Assembly: GCA_035771175.1 (NCBI GenBank)
Contig: CM069598.1
Location: 8,215,413-8,279,412 of the forward strand
From: Paratinospora sagittata
Lineage: Eukaryota; Streptophyta; Magnoliopsida; Ranunculales; Menispermaceae
DNA length: 64,000 nt
Reading direction: 5' to 3'
In this document: positions 35,017-47,600 of the stretch, one piece after another
Layout: each line of letters opens with the position of its first letter
Position numbering within the stretch: the stretch's first letter is position 1
Notes under the pieces: model-generated
Database searches by the model: none
What the model saw: the letters and a program-made list of their open reading frames with translations, nothing else
What the model was told of the DNA's origin: nothing
Program-made: the position numbers and the translations under genes

Positions 35017-38000
35017 ATGGAAGAAGTCTGTGAAATCTCCCTCAACTTCAGAAAACCTTCTTCTATTATTTCTTCTTCTTCTTCTTCCTTTCTTGATCTT
35101 CAAATAAGCCCCCCAAATAATAATCCACCAATCACAGAACTTGGTCTTCATAGGTTTGAAGATATAGTCCCTGAGAACAGTTGGATTCCGGGAACTGTAA
35201 GGTCTTATTGTAGATCGAAAATGCCTCGGCTTCGATGGACTCCGGATCTTCATGACCATTTTCTTCATGCAGTTCATAGGCTTGGTGGAGAAGATAGTAA
35301 GTAACTAGTCTAGTATATATATATTTTTAATTATATACTATCTGTTACTAATTAGTACTAATTAGAAGAGGCTGCTTGCTTAAATATATATTCGTACAAG
35401 TTTTGATGATGATGATGCTTTGTGGGGTACTTTATTTGCAGAGGCAACACCCAAGCAAGTTTGGGAAGCAATGGGAATCAAGGGACTTACTTTGTCCCAC
35501 GTAAAGAGCCATCTTCAGGTGCTGATGATGATGATCTTATTAATTAATTTGCATGATTAATATATATGCATATAATTAATTTCTATTAATTAATTGTTAA
35601 GAAAGCAAATATATATATTAATTCAAGAATATATATGATGAGTTATATTGACGGCTTTATTTGTTCTATATATAATTATGAACAGATGCATCGGAGCACG
35701 AAGCATGAGCAGATGATGCAAGGTATGTGTATTTAGTAACGCATGCATGTGCATGCTTTGTGTAGGAACAACAGGCAATATGTACATGTCGTGTCTTGGA
35801 AAAGAAAACAGCGTAGCATGCAGAGAATTGAAAAGGGAATTTAAAAGTTTAAAAAACTAACAAAAATATATATATATTCTTAAAATAATACGATTGCCAA
35901 AAAAAAAAAATTAAAAAAAATTAAAAAAAATTAGAAAAAATAAAGAAAATATATGCATGTACTGTAAAATTCCGCCTCTTATAAGGGTCTTTTTTTCTTT
36001 ATTAAACTTGATAATATTTTTATTATCATAAGCAAGAAAAGAGTACTCCTATAATTTACAACTTAGACAAGGGCCTCTTTCCCCCTTTTTCCTGAATTAT
36101 TAATCTTTTTTTTTTTTTTTGTATGAAAGCTATAAGAGAGTATTTAGTTTGTGATTTGGATACAGTTTTTTAAAATTTACAAAAAAAAACATGCAATATA
36201 TATATTAAAACGATAAAATATCGTTTTTCAAATTTTCACTTTCCTGGTTGTGTTCTAATTTTTGTTTTTTTAAAGAAAGACAATATTATATTAAGGCCCG
36301 TTTGCTACCCATGATAGGATAGAATAAGACTAAATATAGTTTAAATCCTATATTTGGGTGTAAGGTTAGATGAGATAAAAATAATCTCACTTGATCTTTA
36401 ATTTTATTCCATTCTAATGAGATAAAATAATCGTGACCCAAATCGTGAGATTATTTTTGCTCCCGTGTTCACGCAGACATCGTTTTTTTTTTCTTCTTCC
36501 TTCTTTAAAAAAAATATAATAAAATAAAAAATCTATGACAAAACTGGTTGGCGAAATCGCAAAACCAGAAAACCCTAGTTTTGCAATTTGGCAAAACCAA
36601 TATGTTTTTTTTTTTATAATTTTCATGTGATTTAATTAAAAAAATTAATTACTTTTCCTTCTAATATCAAACAAACCAAACATATATGATGACTTTATTT
36701 TTAGTCTTATCTTACGTTGCACTAAACATATGATCACTCTATTTTTAATCATATCATATCTAATCTCATAAAAATAATTTTATCCTATCCCGCGCACCAA
36801 ACGAGCTCCAACATTTTGGAATAGGATAAAATTATTTTTATGAGATTGGATTGAATTAAATAGGATAAGATTAAACAATTAAAAATAAAAAAAATACAAA
36901 ACTCATTACAATGGGATAAAATTAATTCCCCCTCTTGGTCATCACTATTTTATCCCATTATAATGAGATAAAAATAAGGATGAAATTATTTTTTTATTCC
37001 ATCCTGGTCGGCAACCAAACATGGACTTAGGACTTTTTTTAGTCCTATCCCATCTAATCTCGCGCACCAAATGAGTCCTAAGGGCGCGTTTGGTAGTCCG
37101 GATTGGATGAGATAGAATTATTTTTAATCATATTCCCAACTAACTGGATAGGATTAAAAATAATCCATCCTTCATGTTTTATCCCATTGGAGCAAGATTA
37201 AATAATCATGACCTAAACATCAGGATTATTCCGCCCGTCTCTTCTTCATTCATCTTTCTTCTTCCTCTTTTAAAAATAAAATAAAATTAAAACTTGTAAA
37301 TCTTTCTGGTTTTGCGAATCGCAACACCAATGTTGGACTGGTTTTGCAAATCGTAAAATGATTTTTTTTTGTTTAATGTAAATTTTTTTTAAATAAGTTT
37401 AAAAAAAAATTAATTATTTTTCATTTCAACCCCAAACATGTCAAATATATGATGACTTTATTTTTAGTCTTATCTTATGTTGCACCAAACACATAATACT
37501 CTATTTTTACTTTTATCCTATCAAATTCAGTTCAATCACATAAAAATAATCTTATCTTATCTTATTCCACGCACTAAACGAGCCTTCAAAGTATTAAATT
37601 AAGTAATAATGTATTATATATAATATATACACAATAGTTTTATTTATTTAAATTGTCGTAAAATTAAGTTGTATTTATGTTCTTTTCTATTTTTATTTTT
37701 TTTAAAATTAAGTTATCTATGAAAACCCTAACATTCTAGCACACTCGTCTTTTCTTTTGCATCATTGATCACAAAGAAAACAGTAAGAATGTTCAGATTG
37801 TTAATTTCAACATATATTTTGGGCTTATTATATATGTCTGCAAGATGCTTTTGCAATATTTAAACCATAGTAAGATTTTAATTTGTGGTTCTATTAATGT
37901 TGATAATACTCCAGAAGAGGCTCGTGCTGGAAAGAGGAATAATTATACATCCATTCAACAACCTGACACGACTACTTCAGCTGATTGCAGCTGGAATCAG

Positions 38001-39813
38001 TTGCCGAGGCATTGCCAACAATATCACAATAAGAAACGAAAAACATCTGCATTAATCTGCAGTGATGGCCATGGAAGAGTACAGCATCGTGGAATCTGCA
38101 GCGTAAACTTAGTTGATCATCTCACCAGGCCCAACTTGTCTTCATCACAAGGGTATGTACATATATATGCTATGTGTTTGGTTATTAATTGCTTCCAAAT
38201 CTCCTAGGACATTTTGGGAATAATAATATTGTTGAAAACAAGGTGATTGTGTCTTTTTAATTTAGAGGCCTCTTCAAATGTTGACTAGCTCTAACGATTT
38301 GCATTTAAACTCCTTCAATTGAAGTCAAGAGTTCGATTATTTCTCATTGCAAATAAGTGGAAGTGTTTTCTCTCATAATAAAAGTTAGAGCAGAACTATG
38401 GTAGTTAATTTACATAATTCTCATTCGAACCCTTTATGTCTCTCGTCATTGTACTCGTCTTTTTGACCTTACTGAGGGATTCCGACTTCTTCTGAGTTCA
38501 TTTTAATATTATCTGACCTTATGTCAGTGTTTCAAAAAAAAAAATAAAAATTAGAGGCCCCCTTTTTATTTGTAGTTCCCCTTCCCCCCCCCCCCCCCCC
38601 CCCCCCCCGGCACATGATTTGAATAGTTTTCAAATTAGCCATTTTTTTTTTATTCAATTCATAAAACAATAAAAAATTAATAGGCTCATAAGGAGCTACC
38701 ATTCATGGTTAACTCTCCCCCCATGTGTATATCAGCTTTTATGTTGTGTCTTATTTTTTTTTAATCACTAACCAAGTGGTCATTGAGCATTTGCTCACGT
38801 GGTTGACACCCTTTTCACGCATGGTAAGGGTTCAAGTTCTCTCACCAACATAATAAATAGCACAACAATGGTGATCGTTTACCAAGCCCTACTTGTTGTT
38901 ATAAATGCTGTGCCCCTCTTGTCATTAAGGCTTTGTCTATTTTCTTAAGCGACTTATGTACCTACCATGTCTTTATTAAATTCTTTTCCAAATTATATAT
39001 TCATGTGGCCGTAGGCAGGATGAACTCCAAGTGCAACATAATTAACTAATATGATTTTTTTTATTTTTAAATATTTTTATTATGTTGTTAATTATTATCA
39101 ATATTATATTTATATTTGGACAGACAAGAGAACCAAATGAACAAGAAGGGGAAAAAAATCCTTGAAGGATCAAATCAAGATATTGGAGTTACAACACAGT
39201 ACATGAAGCCAAGAAAGTATATTATCTGCAAGGATCTTCTCAAAAGCTGTTCTGCTGCTTCCCAAGAAGTAAAACAACTTATTCTTGCCTTTCCATTTTT
39301 CACTGATCATATTCACTTGGTGTGTGGTGTGTGTGTGTGCATATACTATATATATATATATACATGTTGGAATTCATCTATAAAGGGGTGAGTTTTTCTC
39401 ATTTTGAAAAGGGGAAAATTGATGATTTTTATGTCACACGGGGCATAACAATTAATGCTGACAGTGGCTTCACCTTGCATTAATATTAATGTTTCTCTTT
39501 GCAGTTTTAATAATATAGCTTCATGCTGATTAATTAATTAATTAATCTTTTTGGGTATTTTGATGAATTACAGAACAATGATCAAGATATGGAAATAGAG
39601 ATCTATAATGAACTACCTCCAAACATAAATGCTGGTGCTGGTAAGAAGCTTCCCAAATCTGATGACCCACCAGAACCTGTTGTAGATGGAGAAGTTGATG
39701 AAAGCACATTGTCCCTTTCTTTGTTCACAAAAGCGCCCAATTCACTGAAACTGAGGGACAATCTGACTGAAGATGGAAAGAACCTTTCACTCAACCTGTC
39801 TTTAGATTTATAG
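35017..39813 (+). CDS. GARP / MYB-SHAQKYF-type transcription factor with C-terminal EAR motif
   Basis: Exons: 35017-35296, 35442-35518, 35686-35722, 37915-38152, 39124-39268, 39574-39813; 1017 bases, 338 residues. The single MYB-like GARP DNA-binding domain spans about residues 70-122: PRLRWTPDLHDHFLHAVHRL, then ATPKQVWEAMGIKGLTLSHV and KSHLQMHRSTK. This is the KANADI/PHR-like B-motif, closest in style to small plant GARP proteins of the At2g38300/At2g40260 type. The N-terminus is serine-rich. The C-terminus ends LSLNLSLDL, an LxLxL EAR motif that recruits TOPLESS corepressors, and a second LSLSL lies 25-30 residues before it; repression is therefore inferred. A nuclear location is expected. 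Intron 3 (2.2 kb) is enlarged by MITEs and intron 4 holds a long C run. No PHR-type coiled coil was obvious. The exon 4 acceptor is the least certain border. Confidence 0.85.
36296..36812. mobile_element. MITE copy A in GARP intron 3
   Basis: The left end AAGGCCCGTTTGCTACCC is inverted relative to the right end GCGCACCAAACGAGCTCC, with ATAGGATA inside both. The interior contains CTGGTT...TTTTGC and AAACATATGATCACTCTATT. Looks like a Tourist/Harbinger-type MITE; the short target duplication is not clear. Confidence 0.6.
36813..37080. mobile_element. Related MITE-like piece between copies A and B
   Basis: Contains GGAATAGGATAAAATTATTT, TTGGTCATCACTATTTTATC, ATCCTGGTCGGCAACCAAAC and ends CGCGCACCAAATGAGTCC. 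It resembles the repeat at 25690-25925 and shares its terminal motif with copies A and B. Confidence 0.5.
37081..37592. mobile_element. MITE copy B in GARP intron 3
   Basis: The left end AAGGGCGCGTTTGGTAGTCC is inverted relative to the right end CACGCACTAAACGAGCCTTC. Interior features shared with copy A include TCTGGTTTTGCGAATCGCAA-like sequence and CATATGATGACTTTATTTTT. Same orientation as copy A. Confidence 0.6.
38285..38560 (+). mobile_element. SINE-like repeat with poly-A tail in GARP intron 4
   Basis: Contains GAGTTCGATTATTTCTCATT, GCAAATAAGTGGAAGTG, a TTCGAACCCTT box and TCCGACTTCTTCTGAGTTCA, ending in an A run. A diverged second copy lies at 41190-41405. Confidence 0.45.
38584..38608 (+). 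repeat. Homopolymer of 25 C
   Basis: An uninterrupted C run, preceded by CCCCTT, in GARP intron 4. Its length could be affected by sequencing error. Confidence 0.9.
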
Positions 39814-40034
39814 TGGAGCTCAAGTGTCTTTTTTTTTTTTTTTTTTTGACCTTTAAAGCACATATATGTATATATATATAATTCGCTTCTGATTGCCCTT
39901 GAAGGTAATAGAAGAGGAAGAAAGCTATATATGCTGCCCAAATGTCTTGCTCAATGATAAAATATTTTCCATTGATATATTGTGCATTTCAAAAGGTGAA
40001 TTAATTATTAATAAAAGTAATATACATCAAAAAT

Positions 40035-40255
40035 CAGGTAGTCTCGTTGGATGAAAGACTAAATATAAGTCATGATTGAAGGACGAAGTCTCGATTTCGA
40101 ATATGAGAGTTTGTGTCTGTACTTATTTGCTCACATTGGGAAGGAACGGCTAACAACCTCTACAGTTTCTAATTTTAAAATAGTCTCGTCCTCGTAAAAG
40201 GTATTAACGGAGACACCGAAGGATCATAAACAAAAAAAAATAAAAAAAAAGATTA
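40035..40255 (+). mobile_element. SINE-like repeat with poly-A tail
   Basis: A tRNA-like head (GGTAGTCTCGTTGGATG) and B-box-like CGATTTCGAATA lead to an A-rich tail near 40230-40255. Imperfect flanking repeats (TAATATACAT / TAATACACAT) may be the target duplication. Confidence 0.5.
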
Positions 40256-41189
40256 ATACACATGGAAGCCTTAATAAGTTGCTGCCTAAAGAATATTTTA
40301 GGTGATATGGCCTAGTCAATGAATGCCTAGGGAAGCCTTGGGTACACTGGTATTGATGTTTAGTCTTAGATTAATTTTTATATATTGTTATTCCATACAC
40401 ACACTCTCAAACATTATTTTATATTCTTTCAGATTTTCATCTTTTGTCGGTTGTTAATCAAAGATACTGGCCATGGGTATCACGTCGGTGAAACCCAGGA
40501 AAAGGAGCCTAATGCATTGCATTCCAATTTCCAAAGAGAAACAATATAATATTAGGGTTGACCATTATAATGAATATTATTAATTAATTATAATTTTAAA
40601 TAGGATAGAGTTTAGATAGAGATGTAATGCCAAATTTAAAATGTGAGAATCTAGGCCCATTAAATACATGTAAAGTGTTGTAGAGGCAAATGAGACTGGG
40701 AGAACCCAAGGCAGGGTTCAAAGCAATAGCTCCAATCACTTCACCAAATCAAATGGAAGGAAGTTGGTTCAGTTCAGTTTTGGTTAATTAATTTAAATAT
40801 TTAACTTATAATAATATTTATTTATTTAAAATAATATATCAAGTACATTTTACAATAAAGACAACCCTGCTAAGCCCTTTAAATCATCTTTGCTGAGAGC
40901 CCCCTGTTATTTTAAATACTCGACTCGAAACATAATTATCACATCTTTAATTGTTAGTTCAAGGAAGAGAAATAATAAGAAAGCCATCTATTTTCATCCA
41001 CGTCTTTGACTAAAAGTGCCTGTGATAGTGCAAAATTGTTAGACTATCTTAGTTGACATTGTCAAGCATAATATTATGACATGAGAAAAATATAAAATAT
41101 ATAAATATCTTAAAAATAAGATTATTTATAATTTTTTTTTAATAATTAAAATATTTAAAGTAAAGTTTTATCTACTATTTGTGTGAACG

Positions 41190-41405
41190 TTAACTAGTTT
41201 CAACATTATGTATTCGAACCCCTTCTCTTTCATTTTTTTTAAGTTAAGAGTTTAATTTTTTCTCTTTGCAAATAAGTTAAAGTTTTTTTTTTTAATAAAA
41301 ATGAGAACGGAACCATAATAGTTGGTTCATCCCTCCTACTGATGAGTTCGACTTACTTTAGTCAAAATATCAGTATTCTTTTATTTCATAACTAACATCA
41401 TCTTT
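41190..41405 (+). mobile_element. SINE-like repeat, diverged copy of 38285-38560
   Basis: Shares TATTCGAACCCCTT, CTTTGCAAATAAGTTAAAG, ATAATAGTTGGTTCA and GAGTTCGACTTACTTTAGTC with the earlier copy. Confidence 0.4.
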
Positions 41406-41478
41406 TTTTTTTTTCCCACTATTTATTATAAAATCTTATACAAATTAGATTATTACTGTAATTTCTTAAATAAACTAA

Positions 41479-41482
<4 letters not shown>

Positions 41483-41517
<35 letters not shown>
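41483..41517. repeat. AT dinucleotide microsatellite
   Basis: A TA run of about 35 bases, some 175 bases before the RAB3GAP1 ATG. Confidence 0.95.
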
Positions 41518-41519
<2 letters not shown>

Positions 41520-41690
41520 AAGAATGTGGATTATTATTATGAAAGTTTCCATTTTTGAAGGACGAAGGTAGGCCTAATAAGGCGTCTGCTATCGCGGTTC
41601 ATTTTCTTTTAGTCCCTGCAACAACAACGCCTAATTTTGCTGCTCTCATTTCGCTCTCTTCCCTAACGTTACGCTACTGCGCAGCAAAAA

Positions 41691-44600
41691 ATGGAGACAT
41701 CTTCGCTTGTCTCCAAGGCCAAAACGGCCTTCCATTCTGCGGCGGCAAAAGCGGAGAAAGTTCTGACGGATATCAAAGCCGATTTGAAGACCGATCATCA
41801 TTCAGGTTCCGCACTTTCTCATTTTCTTCTTCTTCAACTTTCTCTCTTCATTTTTTCCTTACTTCCTTTGTAACCTCCGTTTTCTTCCGATCTCGATTCG
41901 ATTTTTTATTTTATTATTTTCATGTTTTTTGATCGGGAAAAGCGAGCGGAGGACAATCTGAGAGAAATTCCAAGTGTTCACCAGAGGTCGAATCGCAGTC
42001 CAAGGAGAGCGATGAAGAGGTAGGTAGATCGAAGTTTTAGTACTCGGGATTTCGTTAGTTAGTCTTTGATTCGTTTAATTTGATTGGTTGTGTTCTGTCT
42101 TTGAGCTAATCTGAATATTTCAATTTTGTGTCACTACTGGATAATGGTAGTTCTTGAGTGAAACATGACACAATTTTTTCTGTTCTTTGTTGTTTTTAAG
42201 CATAAAATTGAATTGATCTCTTGAGTTTTGGTCGTCTTAAGCATCAACTGGTATTTTGTTTTTTTTTTTTACTTTTTAAGTTACTGACATTATTTGTTTT
42301 ATCAATTTCTTGGTACGCTTCTGACATTATTTTGTTGATTTATACAGCAATTACATGGAGTCGAGCATTCAAGAAGGAAACCACCTCTGCTGTTAGGGAG
42401 AAGACAAGATTGGCAAGATCGGCTAAAGAACGTGAGGATAGGAAAAGCAGCAGTGGAAGAAAAGGAGAAGATTTTTGCTTTGAATTCAAATGTTTCAGAA
42501 GTTGATGAATATCTTGATCAGATGGAGCTGGAAAATAGTTCTTTGAAGGTAAAATATTAACATCTCATGGTTGTTGGACAAGCTGATTGCAACTCCAAAT
42601 AATGATTTGCATTGCAAATGCTAAATAGTCTGACATGTATGCATTGAACACTCTAGAAGCTTGTGATGGACGATAACGATTGATTATTGATGTTTTATTT
42701 TGTTTCCAAATTAAGTAGTTGTAGTTCCAGAATCATCAACTGTGAACATGAGTTGTTTTGGTTTCATTTCCTCTTAATGAAATATATTTTTCAGGGATTT
42801 GAAAAGGTATACCATGTGAAAAAGGACGTGACAAATGCTTCAGACATGAATAACATTTCCCCAGCAGCTGCCGTTAAACAATTGGCAATAGCTTTAGAGT
42901 AAGTGATTCTTCTTTTAGCTTGGCAAGCAATAGTTTAGCTTTGTTATTTTTCATTTATAGTGATTTTCCTAAAATTTTGCAGCATTACATATATCCAAGT
43001 TGAACCAAGTATGTATTTGTGTGTCTGCGACTGATTTTATGTACAAGTGTTCACTTGTAGCTTGATAACTAAACACTTGTAGTTTTTAGGAATTCAATGA
43101 ACTAACAAAGAAATAATTAGATATATAAAGCATTAGGTTGAGTTGAGTGCCTAGCGAGCAATTTAAGTGCTCTTGGAGAATGACTTTAATACCTTAGCTG
43201 GAAAGAAAATTTTATGGGTAAGAGTTAAGAAAGAATAGTATATAGTTGCACGAGGGTGCCGATGATAAGGTAACAACAACAGGAAAGAAGTAATAGCCTT
43301 TTTCCAATTATTGTTGCCTTTAAGTTCAAATTTGTTTACTTCAGTTATAGATTAAGTGATTGCATATGCTTGGTGATTGCTAGCTTAGTGGGTGCTATTT
43401 GTCTATTTGAGGCGATATGATGTCAGTGGCTGAGATAGGACTGACATTATTGCAGAATGGGACTTTTGAGAATTATTGTAGAGTCTTAAAAGCTTTGTAA
43501 TAAGTTGGTTAAGCTCAAATATTGAAATCAGTGTTTTCAAGGCGTCAATGCGATGTCTAGCAATTTTCCCTGTCTAGGTGAGGTGTAGCCTTGACAAAGA
43601 CTAGACATGGCCTAAGCGATAAAAAATATATTTATTTATGGGTCTCTAGATAATTAATTATTTATTTATAGGTCCCTAGGTAGTTCATATACAAAATTAT
43701 ATATATCTAACTGCATTCTATAATGGATGTTAAATTTTCATAAAATAATAAAAGACACTTCATATTAATTAAAATCATGTCCACAAACCATAAATTCATG
43801 TCATAATACACATTATCCAAAAAGTTCAAAAGTACATAACTCAAGCATAAAAGAGTGAATTTAAAATTTAAACATCATCAATCAAAGTCTTCTCGAACAA
43901 CAACAACCATATCGATGGCAAAACAAGAAAAGAAAAGGGAAAAAAAACAACAAGAACATCAACTATGTCACACCCCAAATATTCTCTCATTTTAAAATCC
44001 TTTTAATTGGGGATTTGATGGTAAATAGCAACAAGAGAAATTCCAGTTACAACTTTTGTATTCTCCAAACTAACTTCACTTTATTATGACTTATTTTCTG
44101 TAGTACAAAAATGTCATTTTCTTACATATGCAATAATTTTTACATATTTAAACCAAAACTAACACACACGAGTGTTGAACACGCTTCAACATTTATAGAC
44201 AAGTAAAGGTTGTTACGGTCGGCTTATTTGAGTATGTTTACAAATATACATTATTTGTTGCTTACGTTCTTCCTGTCTTTCATTCTTTCTTCATCCACTT
44301 TTTCCTTTCGCTTGACACTAATTTCCTGGAGATAAAATTTAAGGGTGAGCTTTATGCCTAGTGGGTTCCCTAGCGGGTTTTCACATTTTAGGCAAATCAT
44401 CAAAATAAATATTCAAATAGGAATATAACAACAACAAGTGCACACATATGCATATGTTTATGAAATATGAAATAATAAACTGCATTTAGCAATCCTGCAA
44501 GAGTCAGCTTCTAACCCAAATAAGCTGCATTTAGCAATCCAGCAAGGGTCAGCTTCCAACCCCAAATAAGTTGCGTCTAGCATTTCAGCAAGGGCTAACT

Positions 44601-47600
44601 TCCAACCCAAATAACATTTCACTAGTGAAAATAAAGTTGTGCGCATAACCACAGTATGAATATAAAAATTTAATGAAAAGACTAGAATGCAAAAGTCATA
44701 GGTTCCTCCCCACCTTGAAATGCGCAGTAAAACAACAATTCCTTGAGCTTTCCCAAAAATATTGAAAATCTTAAAAGAATTTTGAAAAGTTTGAATGAGA
44801 TTTGAAAATGATCCCCCTATTTATAGGATGAAATTTTTGTCACTTTCCCAAAATTCCTTTGAACTTTTTATTTATTTATCGTCTCGTCCTTTGCTCGGGT
44901 ATGTTCTCGAGTAGATTCTTTTAAAGTAATTCTCATTATATCCTTTTTCGTATCTCGAGAAACTTCTTTTTTCTAGTTTTTATCCTTCGACTTTTTCATA
45001 ATACCAATCTTGTCCTTTTGTCCTTTTTTGGCTTTTTGGGTGAAAATGTTACAGACTACTTCTGTTATGTTGTGTGCAAGCAACAATACTAGTTGCCGAA
45101 GTAGCTTAAAAAAAGAGCAAGGGACCAAAAAAAAAATGGTGTATAGAATAACAATCAACAAAAAAAAGAGGAAAAGACAAAGAAAAAAAACCAAACGTGG
45201 CACATGTGATGGGAAGCCAAGACTGAAGTTGGAGAATCCAAAATCCAAATCTTTGATGAGAAATGAAAAAGCACTCAAATCTTCACAAGAATAAAAAGAA
45301 TATAAGGATTTGAGTTCAATAAAATTAAAGATGAAAAATTCGCAAAAAAAGAAAAAAACTAGAGATGGTTTGAGATGGTTGGAGATGGTCTGAAACATTG
45401 CAAGATTCAATTTCAAGCTTAGGGAAGATGTTCGAAGAGATTTGAAGAGTTTCCAGTGCGTCAAAGATGAAAATTGATTTCGTTGGAGAGCTACACAACG
45501 CTGAAGCAACCAAAACCCTTCACCGGAAGGTTGTCGGATCGTCGCCAAAGCTTTCAAGGGCTGGTCATGGCAATGGAAGGGAATTTGATGGACGGGATGG
45601 GGTTTAGGAGAGAGGAGTCAAGGTTTATAGTCGAGAACTAGGGGGGAGCTGCTTTTAAAGGATTTATTTATTTATTTATTGAAACCCCCTCAAAATTTTA
45701 GAAACTACAAATACCCCCACTGCCTGCCTAGGATGTCGCCTAGGCAATTTCTCTTCAAATTGCCTAGGTGACGCCTTAAAATCACCGATTGAAATTCCAT
45801 CTTAATGAATAAATAGTGATAATGGATGAAAATATACAAAATAAAGTGATTTCCCATTTTAATTAGCAGCCAAACAATTTTAATTATCTTGTTTCTTTTG
45901 TCCATGAGTTGGTCAATATTGAGAGATTGAGGAGAATGTTCCCGTGCAGGTCCTAGCTTGAAAATTGAACTGTTAAAGTGGAAATTCTATGTGATTGATT
46001 CCTTGTACATCATAACCACAATGAGCATGCCAAGGTTGAAGAGGAACTGTGGAAGTCCAAAATAAAAAACTGGGTGAAGCAATGATAGAGGATGAAAATC
46101 ACTGAATTAATAGAGGACATAGTTCTTGAAAGATGACTGGAAGAACATGACTCATTTGGCAATCACAAAAATTTGGGATAAGTTTGTTGTTTTTTTGGTT
46201 TGTAGCTATATGCATAATATCTGTTGTTTTCTACACTAGTACTTCGAATTTGTAGTGCCCAATCATCCATCATCTTTGAACTGGTGTGGCCTAAAAGTTT
46301 TACATTTAGAAGTGATCAGTTGTTGATAATTTTTATGTTTCCATCTATATTTAGCTGGGGTCTCTGCTGATAATATTATTATATGCAACAAGGTGCCCAT
46401 TTTTGAATTGACAAATTTGTCATATTTGGAACATAATGGAAGTTAAAGTGAAATTAGGAAACCCTTGTGTTAGTAGTGGTGTTAAGAAAACATAGTTGAT
46501 ATTCTTAATTATACAGAAGAGTATGGGAACTGCATATTAGGGAGGTTGGCATCTCATCTGAACCTATGAGATTGCAGATGGTTGTGCTGATTTTATTGTC
46601 TGTTCTTCTCGTTCCATTAATATTGAAGAATTACTGTTTGTTTCAAGACTGTAAGTTTTTGATTTATTTCTTTTATACCATCTCCATAGGTATGGGAAAA
46701 AATATAAATCAATTAGAGATCTTCTAACATCAGCTAGAGAGTCTTCACCCGTCAGAGAGAGAGGGGGCTTAACCTTTTCTGTAATGAAGTCAATAGTACT
46801 TCGTGAAAAAGAAGAGAAATTGACTTCTGATTTTGGTGATGATGATGAAATCCTGCTCTTGAGCCAACTGTTATTTGATACAGGTAAAATGTTCACTTAG
46901 TTTCTCTGAAAATTAGATTGATTTTTTCGTCTTAGTATATGCATTGTCCCTTGATGATCTTTCACTTCCATTGTAATATCTGCAAGATACTCGCAGTGGG
47001 ACATCTTCCTGGAAGAACAGAAGGTGCTGTTTCAGCGATATCATCTTTACCTAGAGAGATTCATGGTGCCCCTGCTGATGGCTTTGTTGTTAGACTCTCT
47101 GAAATCATTGGAAGCATCAAGACATTGCGAAAAATGGCGCTCTTTTGGTTCAGGGTTGTTGCAGAAGTAAGTACTGCTTCAATATAAGTTACACTAACCT
47201 GAGGAAACTTGTATAAGCATAAACCCTCATTTATTCAACAACTTTATGAATTATTACAAAGACATTGCTTCCTTTTTTGTTGCGGGTTCTACATTTGTTC
47301 AGCAGAAAGTTTTCCTGGTCAAGTGTCAACTAACTTGTGCAAGTGAAGAGGTCAACCATTGGTTGAACTGTAGCATGGGGAGTTTCTATTTTTCATAGAA
47401 TGCTTGAATTCCTAGTTAGATACCTCTCCAAACTCACTGATTGGTTCTTCTCCTAACCCCCTTCTCATAAGGAGCCAAGTATTCTCAAATTTAAGGAAAA
47501 TGTCCTACTACAACATAGCACCTTTGGCATTCCTTGTAAAACTATTCATGAACTCTCCACTATTTTGATGATGGAGACAACCTTGAGAAAAGAAAGATGA

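Larger units (their letters stand above)
39814..41690. other. Intergenic region between the GARP gene and RAB3GAP1
   Basis: GARP 3' flank, two SINE-like repeats (40035-40255 and 41190-41405), an AT microsatellite (41483-41517) and the RAB3GAP1 leader. No gene seen. Confidence 0.5.

Noticed and set aside
44973..45557. 194-codon minus-strand frame inside the hAT-like element
   Set aside because: Low-complexity and T-rich on the coding strand; no transposase or BED/dimerisation motif recognised, and it lies in transposon/intron DNA.
46939..46996. In-frame upstream extension of the RAB3GAP1 exon at 46997
   Set aside because: The phase from the previous exon fits only the acceptor ending at 46996 (CTCGCAG); alternative acceptors break the frame.
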